Of a stretch of 51,781 nt of DNA, positions 1 through 9,985 are shown one piece after another (position 1 is the first letter of the stretch; each line of letters opens with the position of its first letter). The position numbers and the translations under genes are program-made. This DNA is from Bacilli bacterium (GTDB lineage: Bacteria > Bacillota_I > Bacilli_A > RFN20 > CAG-826): contig JAGBLL010000052.1 in NCBI GenBank assembly GCA_017635465.1, positions 1-51,781 on the forward strand, read 5' to 3'. The notes beneath the pieces are model-generated. The model was not told where the DNA came from. It worked only from the letters and a program-made list of their open reading frames with translations, and ran no database searches.

Positions 1-829
<829 letters not shown>

Positions 830-851
830 CTAATATTTAAGATGTCGACTT

Positions 852-857
852 ATTATA
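852..857 (-). promoter_or_regulatory. Candidate -10 box for ftsH
   Basis: On the minus strand a perfect TATAAT lies 34 nt before the ftsH ATG, leaving room for a leader with the AGGAGG ribosome-binding site. No good -35 is seen at 16-18 bp. ftsH may also be read through from the upstream tilS operon. Confidence 0.4.
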
Positions 858-901
858 ACCACATTTCTTTATTTATAAAAGAAAAACACACCTAATGAAA
901 A

Positions 902-2107
902 CTATTTAACGTAAAAATTGCACTTTTCTTCTTTAACAAAATCACTTTTGTAACGAGGAATGTAGATAATGCGGCCGTTTTTATCAATAATTACTGGCCA
1001 CCTTTTTCTTATCAAAATTGGCATCTTCCAGTCAATAAATAAGCGCCTAATTTTTTTCTCATAACCTTTAATGAAATAGCTATCATCACTATGTGCATTT
1101 CTGATAGTTAAAGGATAATCATCAATAGTGATATTTCGATTAGTTGTATCGCCTGTAAAATCTAAATAAAAATATGGGGTGTCTAGCTCAATTGGTTTAT
1201 CAATTTTGTATTCATATTTTATAACTTCATCAGCGTCTTCCAAATAGAAAGAATCATAGCTTTTAACGAGCAATAAATTAGAAACATTTACTGAGATATT
1301 TGCCTTATCTGAATTGAAGATTTTTCTTAATTCTAAGCCTTGATTTCTACTTAAAGTGAAGTTAGGTTTTTTGTTTCTTCCAAGCTTTACAATAGCGTAT
1401 AAGAACTCATCATCAGTTAACCTATTATAATCAGATACTTTATTGCTACTAATGATCGAAGAGATTCTTTCATTAAGAGCGGATAGTTCATCGTTTTTCT
1501 CTTTGATTTCTTTTAATATATTATCTCTTTCTTCACGTGACATTTTTTCAACAACTTGATGACGAATTTTATTACGAAGAAAAACATCTTCTAAATTAGT
1601 TTTATCAATCGAATATTCAACACCATTTACCTGACAAAAAAGCAAAAGATCTTGTTTTGTAAACTGTAGCACAGGTCGAATGATTTTTACGTCAAAGATA
1701 ATGGAATTTTGCTTAATTCCGAAAAATTCAACCAAGTTTTGCCGAGTTTTTTGCATTAAATAGGTCTCAATAAGGTCATCTTCATTGTGGGCCACTAAAA
1801 CGGCATAAAAATTGTATTTATTTACTAGCTCTTTAAAGAATGTATAACGAATGATTCGACATTGTTCTTCTAGGTTAGATTTTCCTAACGATTCATTGAC
1901 TTCTTTAACATATAATTCGATGTTATTTTTATGACAATAATTGGCTAATTGTTTTTGTTCTTCATCCGCTTCTTTACGGAGGTGATAATTAACGTGAGCG
2001 ACTGAAAAGTTATAACCTTCATTTTTTAGCATGTATAAAAGCGCCATTGAGTCTGGTCCATGGGAACACGCTAATAAATATTTTTGGTTTTTATCCAAAT
2101 CAAGCAT
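902..2107 (-). CDS. tilS: tRNA(Ile)-lysidine synthase TilS
   Basis: Uses ATP and lysine to convert C34 of the CAU-anticodon tRNA-Ile to lysidine, so that it reads AUA. The N-terminal PP-loop ATPase motif reads SHGPDSMALL (~residues 15-24) where most TilS have SGGxDS. AHVNYHLRKEADEE and the RNKIRHQVV motif are typical of the family, as is the C-terminal substrate-binding region (401 aa, near normal). The ATG at 2107 gives MLDLDKN and overlaps the rqcP stop by 8 bp, so the two are translationally coupled; a GTG three bases upstream is an alternative. The essential role and conserved order (rqcP-tilS-ftsH) make the call firm despite the divergent PP-loop. Confidence 0.93.
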   Translation of the reverse strand: MLDLDKNQKYLLACSHGPDSMALLYMLKNEGYNFSVAHVNYHLRKEADEEQKQLANYCHKNNIELYVKEVNESLGKSNLEEQCRIIRYTFFKELVNKYNFYAVLVAHNEDDLIETYLMQKTRQNLVEFFGIKQNSIIFDVKIIRPVLQFTKQDLLLFCQVNGVEYSIDKTNLEDVFLRNKIRHQVVEKMSREERDNILKEIKEKNDELSALNERISSIISSNKVSDYNRLTDDEFLYAIVKLGRNKKPNFTLSRNQGLELRKIFNSDKANISVNVSNLLLVKSYDSFYLEDADEVIKYEYKIDKPIELDTPYFYLDFTGDTTNRNITIDDYPLTIRNAHSDDSYFIKGYEKKIRRLFIDWKMPILIRKRWPVIIDKNGRIIYIPRYKSDFVKEEKCNFYVK

Positions 2108-2357
2108 CACTATTTACCTTCTTAGTAAGCGCTTCTTTATAGACTGGAAATTCCTTTTTAAATTTAAGAACATAATTAATTTCTACGACTAAAATTCTGT
2201 TACCTAATCTGAGCTCCAAAGTGTCACCTTCTTTGACTTCACTTGATGGTTTTGCAACGCGATCATTAATCAAAATTTTGCCACGTTCGGCAAGCTCTTT
2301 TGCAACGGTTCTTCTCTTAATCAAACCTGATAATTTTAGTACTAAATCTAAGCGCAT
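2100..2357 (-). CDS. rqcP: RqcP (YabO), S4-domain ribosome quality control factor
   Basis: An 85-aa protein consisting almost entirely of one S4 RNA-binding domain: MRLDLVLKLSGLIKRRT, then AKELAERGKILINDR, then EVKEGDTLEL. In Bacillus RqcP stabilises the P-site tRNA on stalled 50S subunits and works with RqcH to add C-terminal alanine tails. Length and position between mfd and tilS match B. subtilis yabO. It starts 2 bp after the mfd stop and overlaps tilS, so it belongs to the same transcript. Hsp15-type S4 proteins are the alternative, but they are longer and have a different context. Confidence 0.88.
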   Translation of the reverse strand: MRLDLVLKLSGLIKRRTVAKELAERGKILINDRVAKPSSEVKEGDTLELRLGNRILVVEINYVLKFKKEFPVYKEALTKKVNSDA

Positions 2358-2359
2358 AA

Positions 2360-5300
2360 TTAATTGATTTCCTTTATGACAAAATGGGTCTGAATTTCTA
2401 ATAAACTTTTAAGAATATTTTCTAAGTCATGAATCCAATTTTTACCCTTGTTTAATAAGATTCTAAATACGTTATTAGCGTAGCTGATTTTGACAAACGC
2501 TAAAAATGGGATTAATGCTTCAAAAAGAATATTTCCTATACCTTTGATATTAACATATTCGTCTCCTAAAGTAATTTCCACAAACTTTGGTTTATCAGTT
2601 AACTTCAAAACATGAGCTTCTTTTGTTAATAAATCAATGCTTCTTTTAGCGAATAAGGATTCAACTTCTTCTGGGAGACGACCATAAACATCTCTAGTTT
2701 TTTCTTTAATATAATCTAAATCGAATAATGTCGGTGCATGAAGGATCTCTTGATAGAGTTCGATTTTGTCTCCTTCTTTTGCGTAGCTATTTGGAATATA
2801 AGCATCAACATTAAGTGTTGGATTGATTTCAACTTCTTCTTCAACAGTTTCTGTTCCTTCCATCTTTTCCTTAACGGCTTCATTTAATAATTTGATATAC
2901 ATATCTAAACCGATGGAATCGATGAATCCTGCTTGTTCTGGTCCTAAGATATCACCTGCACCTCTAATCATTAAGTCGCGTTGCGCAATCTTATAGCCAC
3001 TACCAAGTTCTGTGAAATCTTGAAGAGCTTTTAATCTCTTTTGTGCTTTTTCGTTTAAGACTTTATATTCGCTGTACATTAAATAAGCATAAGCAATTCT
3101 AGAAGAACGACCAACTCGACCTTTGATTTGATATAGCTGTGATAAACCATAGTTCTCACTATCTTCAACGATAATCATATTAGCGTTAGGAACATCAATA
3201 CCATTTTCAATAATAGAAGTAGAAACTAAAACATCGATTTCACCTTCATAGAAACGCATCATCACATCTTCGATATCTTCTCTATCCATCTTGCCATGCG
3301 CCACACCAATATGAACATTTGGCATCATCTTTTGTAATGTGGCCACACGGTTATATAAAGTCGCGATATTGTTATGAAGGAAAAATACTTGTCCATTTCT
3401 TCCAAGTTCTCTTTCAATTAATTCTTTAACAACGTCTAATTTAAATGGAGTGACATATGTTTGGATTGGCATTCTATCTTGTGGAGGAGTATCAATCTTA
3501 GACATACTTCTTACACCGATAAGAGATATTTGTAATGTTCTAGGAATAGGAGTGGCACTTAATGTTAGGACATCGATATTATTTTTTAATTCTTTGATTC
3601 TTTCTTTTTGTTCCACACCAAAGCGTTGTTCTTCATCAATGATTAATAGACCTAAATCTTTGAAGTGAAGATTTTTAGAAAGTAGACGATGAGTACCAAT
3701 AATGAGATGAGTCTTACCTTCTTCAACTTCTTTAATATATTTATTTTGTTGTGAAGTTTTAACTAGTCTAGAGAAGACAGCAATATTAACATCAAAATTC
3801 GCAAAACGTTTCATCGCTAATTCGTAGTGTTGTCTCGCTAATAAGGTAGTTGGACATAAAATAGCAACTTGTTTACCAGAAAGGATAGCTTTAAAAGCCG
3901 CTCTAAAAGCAACTTCAGTTTTACCAAAACCAACATCACCACATAATAGCCTATCCATCGGAGAAGATGATTCCATATCATGTTTAATTTCATCTAATGC
4001 TTTTTGTTGATCACGAGTTAAAGGATATTCAAATTCGTTTTCAAATTGTTCTTGAAATTCATCATCTTTTTGATAAGAAAACCCTACCGTCTTGCTTCTT
4101 TCGACATAAAGTTGCATTAATCGTTCCGCTAAATCGTTAACACGTGCTTTAACTTTCTTCTTAGTGTTTTCCCAGTCTTTGCTATGTAAATGAGATAATC
4201 TAGGCGCAGCGCCTTCTTTGCCTAAATACTTTCTAACTAATTGGAACTGGATAACTGGAACATATAAGAATTCATTACCCCAATAAGCGATTTTAAGATA
4301 ATCTTTATGCGCTCCATCAACTTCTAAAGTTTGTAAGCAAATAAATTGACCAATACCTTGATATTCATGAACCACATAATCACCAGGTTCGAGTTCTTCA
4401 TAACTTCTTAATATTGTTGCTTCTTTAAATCTATTATCAAATCTAGCGGTTCTAACTTTTTCATTAAATAATTCCGCGCTTGTTAAATAAGCGATTTTTT
4501 CTTCGCTTAGTGCAAAGCCACTGGATAAGTTAGTTAAAGTAATACCTACATAGCCTTCTTTTGGCAAATCAAAGCCATTTAATAATTGATGCTTAATATG
4601 TTGGAAGTCTAATATTTCCTCAATTAAGTGGATATGTTCTTTGTTATTAAGGGCGACGACGACTTGATAGCCATCATTGTAATAAGAAAAAATAATATTT
4701 ATCGCATCTGATTTCTTAGATGCTTGGAATGGAATACTTTTAACAGGGAAACTAATCGCGTTTGGTGAATCAATTAGTGAAGAAGTGGTAATGTTATGAT
4801 TAAAATCCACTAGACGAGTGATGTCTTGATAAATCTGTAATCTAGGTAATGCTTTACCATTTTCATATAATTCATCTAAATAGACTCTAGAATCGTTTTG
4901 AAGAATATCGTGAGCGTTTTTAATGCCGTTAATGTCCACTAAAACGTTTTTATAGTCCTTGCAATAATCAAATATCGAATAATGGTTATTAGTTAAAAAA
5001 CCATAATACTTATATACTTTTTCATCGATTTGTCCATCATTGATTTGGAAGACTAAATCATCTACCGTGTCCCTTAATTTTTCAAATAACGTCAGACCAA
5101 TGATTTCTTTTTCTCTTTCAATATTGTTATATAACTTATCCGCGCATTCCTTCTTTTCTTCTTCGTTAAATAAGATATCGGAAGCAGGTAAGATAGTGAC
5201 TTCTTTTAATTGCTCAATTGATGTTTGCTTAGCTAAATCAAAATATCTAATGCTTTCAACTTCATCATCGAAAAACTCAATACGTACTGGATTATCGTTA

Positions 5301-5839
5301 TTTACAGAGAAGATATCTAAAACATCACCTCTAATAGCGAATTGTAATGATTGGTCTACTTTATTAACGGAAATATAGCCATTATTAACTAATTGTCTTC
5401 TTAAATCTTCAAGTTTGTAGTTCTTACCAACTTTAATATTAAATGTTTGTTCTTTAAATAGTTCTGGTGAAGGTAAATAGCGACATGCACTAGCGATATT
5501 AGCGATAACGATAATATCTTTTTTATTTAAGATTTCATTTAACACAAATAGGCGATGCGCCGCCATTTCTTTAGATTGCGCAATTGTTTCCGCTCTAATT
5601 AGTTCATCACTTGGAAAAAGATAAACATCATCTTTAGAAAGGAATGTCACTAAAGAAGAATATAATTTCTGTGCTTTGAATAAATTAGAAGTAATTAATA
5701 AATATGATTCTTTTTTATTTTTATAGGAAGAAGCTACTAAAAAAGCGATTCCATTATTATCATCAACGACAAAATGGCCCATTTTCTTTTGGAAGAGGGG
5801 GGTAACATTATTATTTTTTAATTTGCTAAAAAGGTCCAA
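2360..5839 (-). CDS. mfd: Transcription-repair coupling factor Mfd
   Basis: Superfamily 2 DNA translocase that removes RNA polymerase stalled at lesions and recruits UvrABC. 1159 aa, normal family length. Order: N-terminal UvrB-like modules (residues ~1-450), RNA polymerase interaction domain (~470-540, with GDYVVHEYQGIGQF), RecG-like helicase with motif I GDVGFGKTEVAFRAA and motif II DEEQRFG, motif III LSATPIPRTL, motif VI QIKGRVGRSSR, then the TRG and D7 domains (IPNSYAKEGDKIELYQ). The start is the ATG at 5839 after AAAAGGAGG. It lies 15 bp downstream of pth, as in Bacillus. Confidence 0.98.
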   Translation of the reverse strand: MDLFSKLKNNNVTPLFQKKMGHFVVDDNNGIAFLVASSYKNKKESYLLITSNLFKAQKLYSSLVTFLSKDDVYLFPSDELIRAETIAQSKEMAAHRLFVLNEILNKKDIIVIANIASACRYLPSPELFKEQTFNIKVGKNYKLEDLRRQLVNNGYISVNKVDQSLQFAIRGDVLDIFSVNNDNPVRIEFFDDEVESIRYFDLAKQTSIEQLKEVTILPASDILFNEEEKKECADKLYNNIEREKEIIGLTLFEKLRDTVDDLVFQINDGQIDEKVYKYYGFLTNNHYSIFDYCKDYKNVLVDINGIKNAHDILQNDSRVYLDELYENGKALPRLQIYQDITRLVDFNHNITTSSLIDSPNAISFPVKSIPFQASKKSDAINIIFSYYNDGYQVVVALNNKEHIHLIEEILDFQHIKHQLLNGFDLPKEGYVGITLTNLSSGFALSEEKIAYLTSAELFNEKVRTARFDNRFKEATILRSYEELEPGDYVVHEYQGIGQFICLQTLEVDGAHKDYLKIAYWGNEFLYVPVIQFQLVRKYLGKEGAAPRLSHLHSKDWENTKKKVKARVNDLAERLMQLYVERSKTVGFSYQKDDEFQEQFENEFEYPLTRDQQKALDEIKHDMESSSPMDRLLCGDVGFGKTEVAFRAAFKAILSGKQVAILCPTTLLARQHYELAMKRFANFDVNIAVFSRLVKTSQQNKYIKEVEEGKTHLIIGTHRLLSKNLHFKDLGLLIIDEEQRFGVEQKERIKELKNNIDVLTLSATPIPRTLQISLIGVRSMSKIDTPPQDRMPIQTYVTPFKLDVVKELIERELGRNGQVFFLHNNIATLYNRVATLQKMMPNVHIGVAHGKMDREDIEDVMMRFYEGEIDVLVSTSIIENGIDVPNANMIIVEDSENYGLSQLYQIKGRVGRSSRIAYAYLMYSEYKVLNEKAQKRLKALQDFTELGSGYKIAQRDLMIRGAGDILGPEQAGFIDSIGLDMYIKLLNEAVKEKMEGTETVEEEVEINPTLNVDAYIPNSYAKEGDKIELYQEILHAPTLFDLDYIKEKTRDVYGRLPEEVESLFAKRSIDLLTKEAHVLKLTDKPKFVEITLGDEYVNIKGIGNILFEALIPFLAFVKISYANNVFRILLNKGKNWIHDLENILKSLLEIQTHFVIKEIN

Positions 5840-5854
5840 TTAGATACCTCCTTT

Positions 5855-6409
5855 TTAGTTGTATTTGTTCATCGCCCGATCAAAATCAGACCTTAAATCC
5901 TCCTTTAATGCTTCGACAGTGTTTTCAATTGCTTGATCGATTAAAGGTTGTTCGTCTTTAAGGGGTTTAGATAAAACAAAGTCAACAGTATCCCATTCAC
6001 CAGGTTCACCAATACCAATACGAATACGTTTAATCTTGTCGGTTGATAAACAATCAATAATATTTTGCATGCCTTTATGACCACCAGAAGAACCTTCTTT
6101 GCGTAATCTAATCTTCCCTGGTTCTAAAGCCATGTCATCATAAACAACGATGATGTCATCCATTTCTATCTTAAAATAATGGACAACTTCTTGCACCGCT
6201 GTTCCGGATAAGTTCATGAAAGTTTGTGGCTTAAACAATATCACGTCTTCGTTATAAATCTTTCCACGACCTAGTAAAGCATGAAAAACTTCTTTATCGA
6301 TATCAATCTTCGCTTGATCCGCTAAAAGGTCGATAGCCATAAAGCCCATATTATGACGTGTCTTGTCATATTTTTTACCAGGATTACCTAAACCAACAAT
6401 CAGTTTCAT
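5855..6409 (-). CDS. pth: Peptidyl-tRNA hydrolase
   Basis: Cleaves peptidyl-tRNA released from stalled ribosomes. 184 aa, usual length. MKLIVGLGNPGKKYDKTRHN at the N-terminus contains the catalytic His of TRHNMG; FKPQTFMNLSG and VVYDDMALEPGKIRLR, then SGGHKGMQNII, are the classic Pth motifs. First gene of the pth-mfd-rqcP-tilS run, with a divergent promoter region of 85 bp shared with the PopT-like gene. Confidence 0.97.
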   Translation of the reverse strand: MKLIVGLGNPGKKYDKTRHNMGFMAIDLLADQAKIDIDKEVFHALLGRGKIYNEDVILFKPQTFMNLSGTAVQEVVHYFKIEMDDIIVVYDDMALEPGKIRLRKEGSSGGHKGMQNIIDCLSTDKIKRIRIGIGEPGEWDTVDFVLSKPLKDEQPLIDQAIENTVEALKEDLRSDFDRAMNKYN

Positions 6410-6424
6410 AAATATCCGTGAGTT

Positions 6425-6430
6425 ATTATA
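6425..6430 (-). promoter_or_regulatory. Extended -10 promoter for pth-mfd-rqcP-tilS
   Basis: Minus strand reads TGATATAAT, an extended -10 (TGnTATAAT), ending 15 nt before the pth ATG. The leader would be about 8 nt. It sits back to back with the plus-strand promoter at 6457-6485. Confidence 0.5.
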
Positions 6431-6456
6431 TCACAATGATAGAAAAAGACACTTTA

Positions 6457-6485
6457 TTTACTTAATTAAATAACTCTCGTATAAT
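6457..6485 (+). promoter_or_regulatory. SigA-type promoter for the popT-galK operon
   Basis: TTTACT (6457-6462), a 17-bp spacer and a perfect TATAAT (6480-6485). Only 9 nt separate the -10 box from the ATG at 6495, so transcription should begin at or within 3 nt of the start codon, giving a leaderless mRNA. No SD is present. Confidence 0.75.
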
Positions 6486-6494
6486 TGTTTAGGT

Positions 6495-7496
6495 ATGAAA
6501 ATTAAAGAATGGTTTAGAAAACTAGTGGCTGGTTTAGCCATCGGTGCAGGGGCCGCGATCCCTGGAGTTAGTGGAGCGGCGATAGCTGTTATATTCCACG
6601 TTTATGAAGATATTATTGGTGCAGTCAATAATTTTAGAAAGAGATTTGGCTGGGCGATTAAGGTATTAATTCCTATCTTACTTGGTATTCTTATTGCCGT
6701 AGTAGCGTGCATTATTATCTTCTCATATGCCTTTGAATATTTAATGTTTGTTTTAATTTGTGTATTCGCTGGTTTCTTAATTGGTTCATTCCCTGGTATT
6801 ACTGATGAAGTGAAAGGCACTAAAGTTAATAAGAAATATGGTTTACTTATTGCACTAGGTGCACTATTTGTCATTGGTTTAGGTGTTTTAAATGTTATTG
6901 CTGGTTTAAATGATTTCAGTGTTGAATCTTTATTCTTACCACAACCTCAATGGTGGCTATATCTATTATTAATTCCAGTTGGCGCTGTTGCAGCAGTTGC
7001 TTTAACTGTTCCTGGTTTATCTGGTTCTTTAATTCTTTTGATTTTAGGGTTTTATAGACCACTTGTAGATAACGCTAAGGGCTGGGCCAGTGAAATGATT
7101 AAACAAGGTGATTTTAGCCACACTGGTGCATTGTTTGGTGTTCTAGGATGTTTTGCTGTTGGTTGCTTAATTGGTGTTGTTCTTGTTTCTAAAATCATGA
7201 ATGTCTTGCTTAAAAAATGGCGTAAGGAAACATTCTTTGCCATTATTGGATTCATCTCCGGATCAATTATCGTTTTATTCTTAAATTCTAATATTGTTAA
7301 TTATTATCGCGTTTGGGCGGATAACTCATTAGGCGATAAATATAATATCCATCCTGTTTTACCAATGTGGGCAGAAATATTAATCGGTATAGCCACATTA
7401 GCTTTATGTGCTTTCTTAAGCTATCGATTAGTTGTTGCTCAAAGAAAAAGAGCGGAGTTAGAAAATAAAGAAAATGAAGAATTACCTCAAGAATAA
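6495..7496 (+). CDS. popT: DUF368 family undecaprenyl-phosphate translocase (PopT-like)
   Basis: Polytopic membrane protein of 333 aa with about eight hydrophobic segments. The N-terminal LVAGLAIGAGAAIPGVSGAA and the internal repeat VALTVPGLSGSLILLILGFY are the paired PGxSG motifs of the DUF368 family. Family members (PopT) are known to return undecaprenyl phosphate from the outer to the inner leaflet for reuse in cell-wall and capsule synthesis. Here it is the first gene of a galactoside-use operon: its last 23 bp overlap galK. The link with galactose is unexplained; it may only share the promoter. The start is fixed by the -10 box 9 nt upstream rather than by an SD. Confidence 0.8.
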   Translation: MKIKEWFRKLVAGLAIGAGAAIPGVSGAAIAVIFHVYEDIIGAVNNFRKRFGWAIKVLIPILLGILIAVVACIIIFSYAFEYLMFVLICVFAGFLIGSFPGITDEVKGTKVNKKYGLLIALGALFVIGLGVLNVIAGLNDFSVESLFLPQPQWWLYLLLIPVGAVAAVALTVPGLSGSLILLILGFYRPLVDNAKGWASEMIKQGDFSHTGALFGVLGCFAVGCLIGVVLVSKIMNVLLKKWRKETFFAIIGFISGSIIVLFLNSNIVNYYRVWADNSLGDKYNIHPVLPMWAEILIGIATLALCAFLSYRLVVAQRKRAELENKENEELPQE

Positions 7497-8634
7497 ATTT
7501 ATTGAAACATTTAAAAATGAACCAGAACTATATCTTAGTTGTGGTGGTCGATTTGAAGTATTAGGCAATCATACTGACCATAACCATGGTTTATGTATTG
7601 CTGCGACTTGTTCTTTATCAATATTTGCCTCGATTAGAAAAAGAGATGATTTATTAGTAAGAGTATATTCAGAAGGATTTGATGAATACACGATCGATTT
7701 AAGTAATTTAAATAAGCTAGATAACGAAATTGGTAAATCAAGTGCTTTAATTAGAGGTATAGTTTCATATTTAGCAAAAGATTACCGTTATGGTGGCTTT
7801 GATATTTATATGATGAGTCAAATTCCCGGTGGCGCAGGTGTATCTAGTAGCGCGGCTTTTGAATTATTAGTAGCGCAAACAGTTAATAAGTTATTCAATA
7901 ACGAACAAATACCATTAATGACTTTATGCAAAGCTTCCCAATTTGCAGAAAGAAACTATTATGGCAAGATGTGTGGCTTATTAGATCAAATAGGTGTGGC
8001 TTATGGTGGCCTTGTCTATATTGATTTCGTAGATATCGCTAACCCAGAAGTTAAAACATTAAAGAGCCATATGGATGATTATTCATTTGTGATTGTTAAT
8101 TCTGGTGGTAGTCACGCTGGTCTTGACCATTTATATAAAGCGATACCTGATGATATGTTTAAAGTTGCCCACTACTTCGGAAAAGAGTACTTAAGAGAAG
8201 TTGACGAAGAGCAATTTAGACAAAATAAGCAAGACGTCATTGAAAAATGTGGCTTATCTGCTTATCAAAGAGCGGAACATTTCTACGGGGAAAATAACCG
8301 CGTAAGAAATGCATATAAGGCAATAAATAATAACGATATTGATGCACTTATCAAATTAATTAATGAATCACGTGTTTCATCAACTGATTTATTAAAGAAT
8401 ATGTATGTTGGTAAGATTGAAGGTTCACCACTTGAAGCGTGTGAATTGATTTTAAAAGCATCTAATAATAAAGCTGGTGTCAAGATTAACGGAGGTGGCT
8501 TTGCTGGTTCCGTTATTGCCCTTGTCCCAAATAGCGAACTTGAAAACGTTAAAAACGCAGCGATTAGTCGATATGGTATTAAAAATGTCCATCTAGTTAG
8601 CGTGCGCAATGATATACCTTCCGAAATAAAATAA
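7474..8634 (+). CDS. galK: Galactokinase (GHMP family)
   Basis: Phosphorylates galactose to galactose-1-phosphate in the Leloir pathway. 386 aa, normal length. GGRFEVLGNHTDHNHG is the galactokinase signature (usual GRxNxIGEHTDY), GGAGVSSSAAFE is the GHMP ATP-binding loop (usually GGLSSSA), CGLLDQIGVAYG contains the catalytic Asp, and KINGGGFAGSVIAL is motif 3. The signature differs from standard GalK at several places (Phe-Glu for Leu-Asn, Asn for Glu before HTDH), so another GHMP sugar kinase is possible. It overlaps the PopT gene by 23 bp; the transporter follows after 10 bp with an AAGGAG site. No galT or galE is visible. Confidence 0.83.
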   Translation: MKNYLKNKFIETFKNEPELYLSCGGRFEVLGNHTDHNHGLCIAATCSLSIFASIRKRDDLLVRVYSEGFDEYTIDLSNLNKLDNEIGKSSALIRGIVSYLAKDYRYGGFDIYMMSQIPGGAGVSSSAAFELLVAQTVNKLFNNEQIPLMTLCKASQFAERNYYGKMCGLLDQIGVAYGGLVYIDFVDIANPEVKTLKSHMDDYSFVIVNSGGSHAGLDHLYKAIPDDMFKVAHYFGKEYLREVDEEQFRQNKQDVIEKCGLSAYQRAEHFYGENNRVRNAYKAINNNDIDALIKLINESRVSSTDLLKNMYVGKIEGSPLEACELILKASNNKAGVKINGGGFAGSVIALVPNSELENVKNAAISRYGIKNVHLVSVRNDIPSEIK

Positions 8635-8644
8635 GGAGTTTCAT

Positions 8645-9985
8645 ATGGATAATAAAATCGGCATTCGTCGATGGCTAATGTTCATTTTAGCGGGCTTTGT
8701 CGGTCAACTAGCCTGGGCTATCGAAAACAATTATTTTAACGTGTACGTTTTTGACTGTACTTCTGAATATGGATTTATTCCAGTGATGACCGCTTGTAGT
8801 GCCGCTGCAGCCACTATCACAACATTATTAATGGGTGCAGTTAGCGATAGATTGGGTAAAAGAAAATTATTAATATCAACTGGTTATATTTTATGGGGAT
8901 TATCCATTATTGCTTTTGCCTTTTTAGATCCTCATTCTTCAATTACCTTTGTTGCGCATAATGTCTTTTTAGCAGGTACTTTAATTGTCATTATGGACTG
9001 TGTGATGACATTCTTTGGTAGCACCGCGAATGACGCGGCATTTAATGCTTTTGTTACTGATAACACTACTGAAAATAATAGAAGTAAAGTCGAGAGTGTT
9101 TTATCAGTATTCCCTTTGTTAGCATTAATCGCTGTTATTCTTGTAGCGGGTATATTTGTGGATGTTGAAGGTCCTAAGAGATGGGATATCTTCTTCTATA
9201 TCTTTGGTGGTATTACATTAGTTATTGGTATTGCTACTATCTTCCTAGCGCCTAAAGATATCGTTAAAGCAAATAAAGAAGAACCATATTGGAAGAATAT
9301 TATTCATGGCTTTAGACCAAGCGTAATCAAAGCTAATCCTATTCTTTATATTACTTTAATAGCGTTTATGGTTTTCAATATTGGCTTACAAGTATTTATG
9401 CCTTATTTCATCTTATATGTTCAAAACGTTTTAGGTATTACTGGTGATAGCTTCACCGTGAGCTTAGGTGCTGTTTTATTAATTGCTAGTTTGATTACTG
9501 TTGTCTTTGGTCTATTCATGGATAAGATTGGTAAAAATAAGATTATGATTCCCGCTCTTATTGTTGGCGCTGTTGGTGGCATTACAATATTTGCCATTCC
9601 AGGTGGACAAGGAATGGGCACTCAAGTTGGTCTAATCATCGGTGGTATTGTCTTAATGTCAGGTTATTTGATTAGTACCGCTGTATTAGGGGCTAAAGTT
9701 AGAGATTATACACCAAGCAATGAAGTTGGTTTATTTCAAGGTGTAAGAATGATCTTTACAGTTTTAATACCAATGCTTATCGGACCAATGGTTATAGCCG
9801 AAATCATCTGCCGATTAGGTGGTAATCCTTATAAAAATGAATATGGAGTAACTGTCTATCCTCCAAATAAATGGTTGTTCTTTGCTACTGGTGTGATCTT
9901 CGCCTTAGCAATCATTCCAGTAATTATTATGATTAGAAAAGAAAGAAGAATTAAAAGCAATGAAACAATTAGTTCCTCTAAGTGA
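8645..9985 (+). CDS. MFS sugar transporter (GPH/SLC45-like)
   Basis: 446-aa major facilitator with about 12 membrane segments. MGAVSDRLGKRK between TM2 and TM3 is the MFS/GPH loop motif, repeated in the second half as GLFMDKIGKNK. Likely imports a galactoside or glucuronide for the GH2 enzyme encoded next to it (inference from context). The start is the ATG at 8645 after AAGGAGTTTCAT. Its stop (TGA, 9983-9985) lies 26 bp inside the GH2 gene. Confidence 0.85.
   Translation: MDNKIGIRRWLMFILAGFVGQLAWAIENNYFNVYVFDCTSEYGFIPVMTACSAAAATITTLLMGAVSDRLGKRKLLISTGYILWGLSIIAFAFLDPHSSITFVAHNVFLAGTLIVIMDCVMTFFGSTANDAAFNAFVTDNTTENNRSKVESVLSVFPLLALIAVILVAGIFVDVEGPKRWDIFFYIFGGITLVIGIATIFLAPKDIVKANKEEPYWKNIIHGFRPSVIKANPILYITLIAFMVFNIGLQVFMPYFILYVQNVLGITGDSFTVSLGAVLLIASLITVVFGLFMDKIGKNKIMIPALIVGAVGGITIFAIPGGQGMGTQVGLIIGGIVLMSGYLISTAVLGAKVRDYTPSNEVGLFQGVRMIFTVLIPMLIGPMVIAEIICRLGGNPYKNEYGVTVYPPNKWLFFATGVIFALAIIPVIIMIRKERRIKSNETISSSK

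Noticed and set aside
3450-5378. Plus-strand ORFs of 72 and 112 codons inside mfd
   Set aside because: They are antisense to conserved mfd motifs, have no SD and show no family resemblance.
9983-9985. Mycoplasma code with UGA as Trp
   Set aside because: TGA ends the MFS, rqcP and 40038 genes at positions fitting their families, and Trp is TGG throughout.
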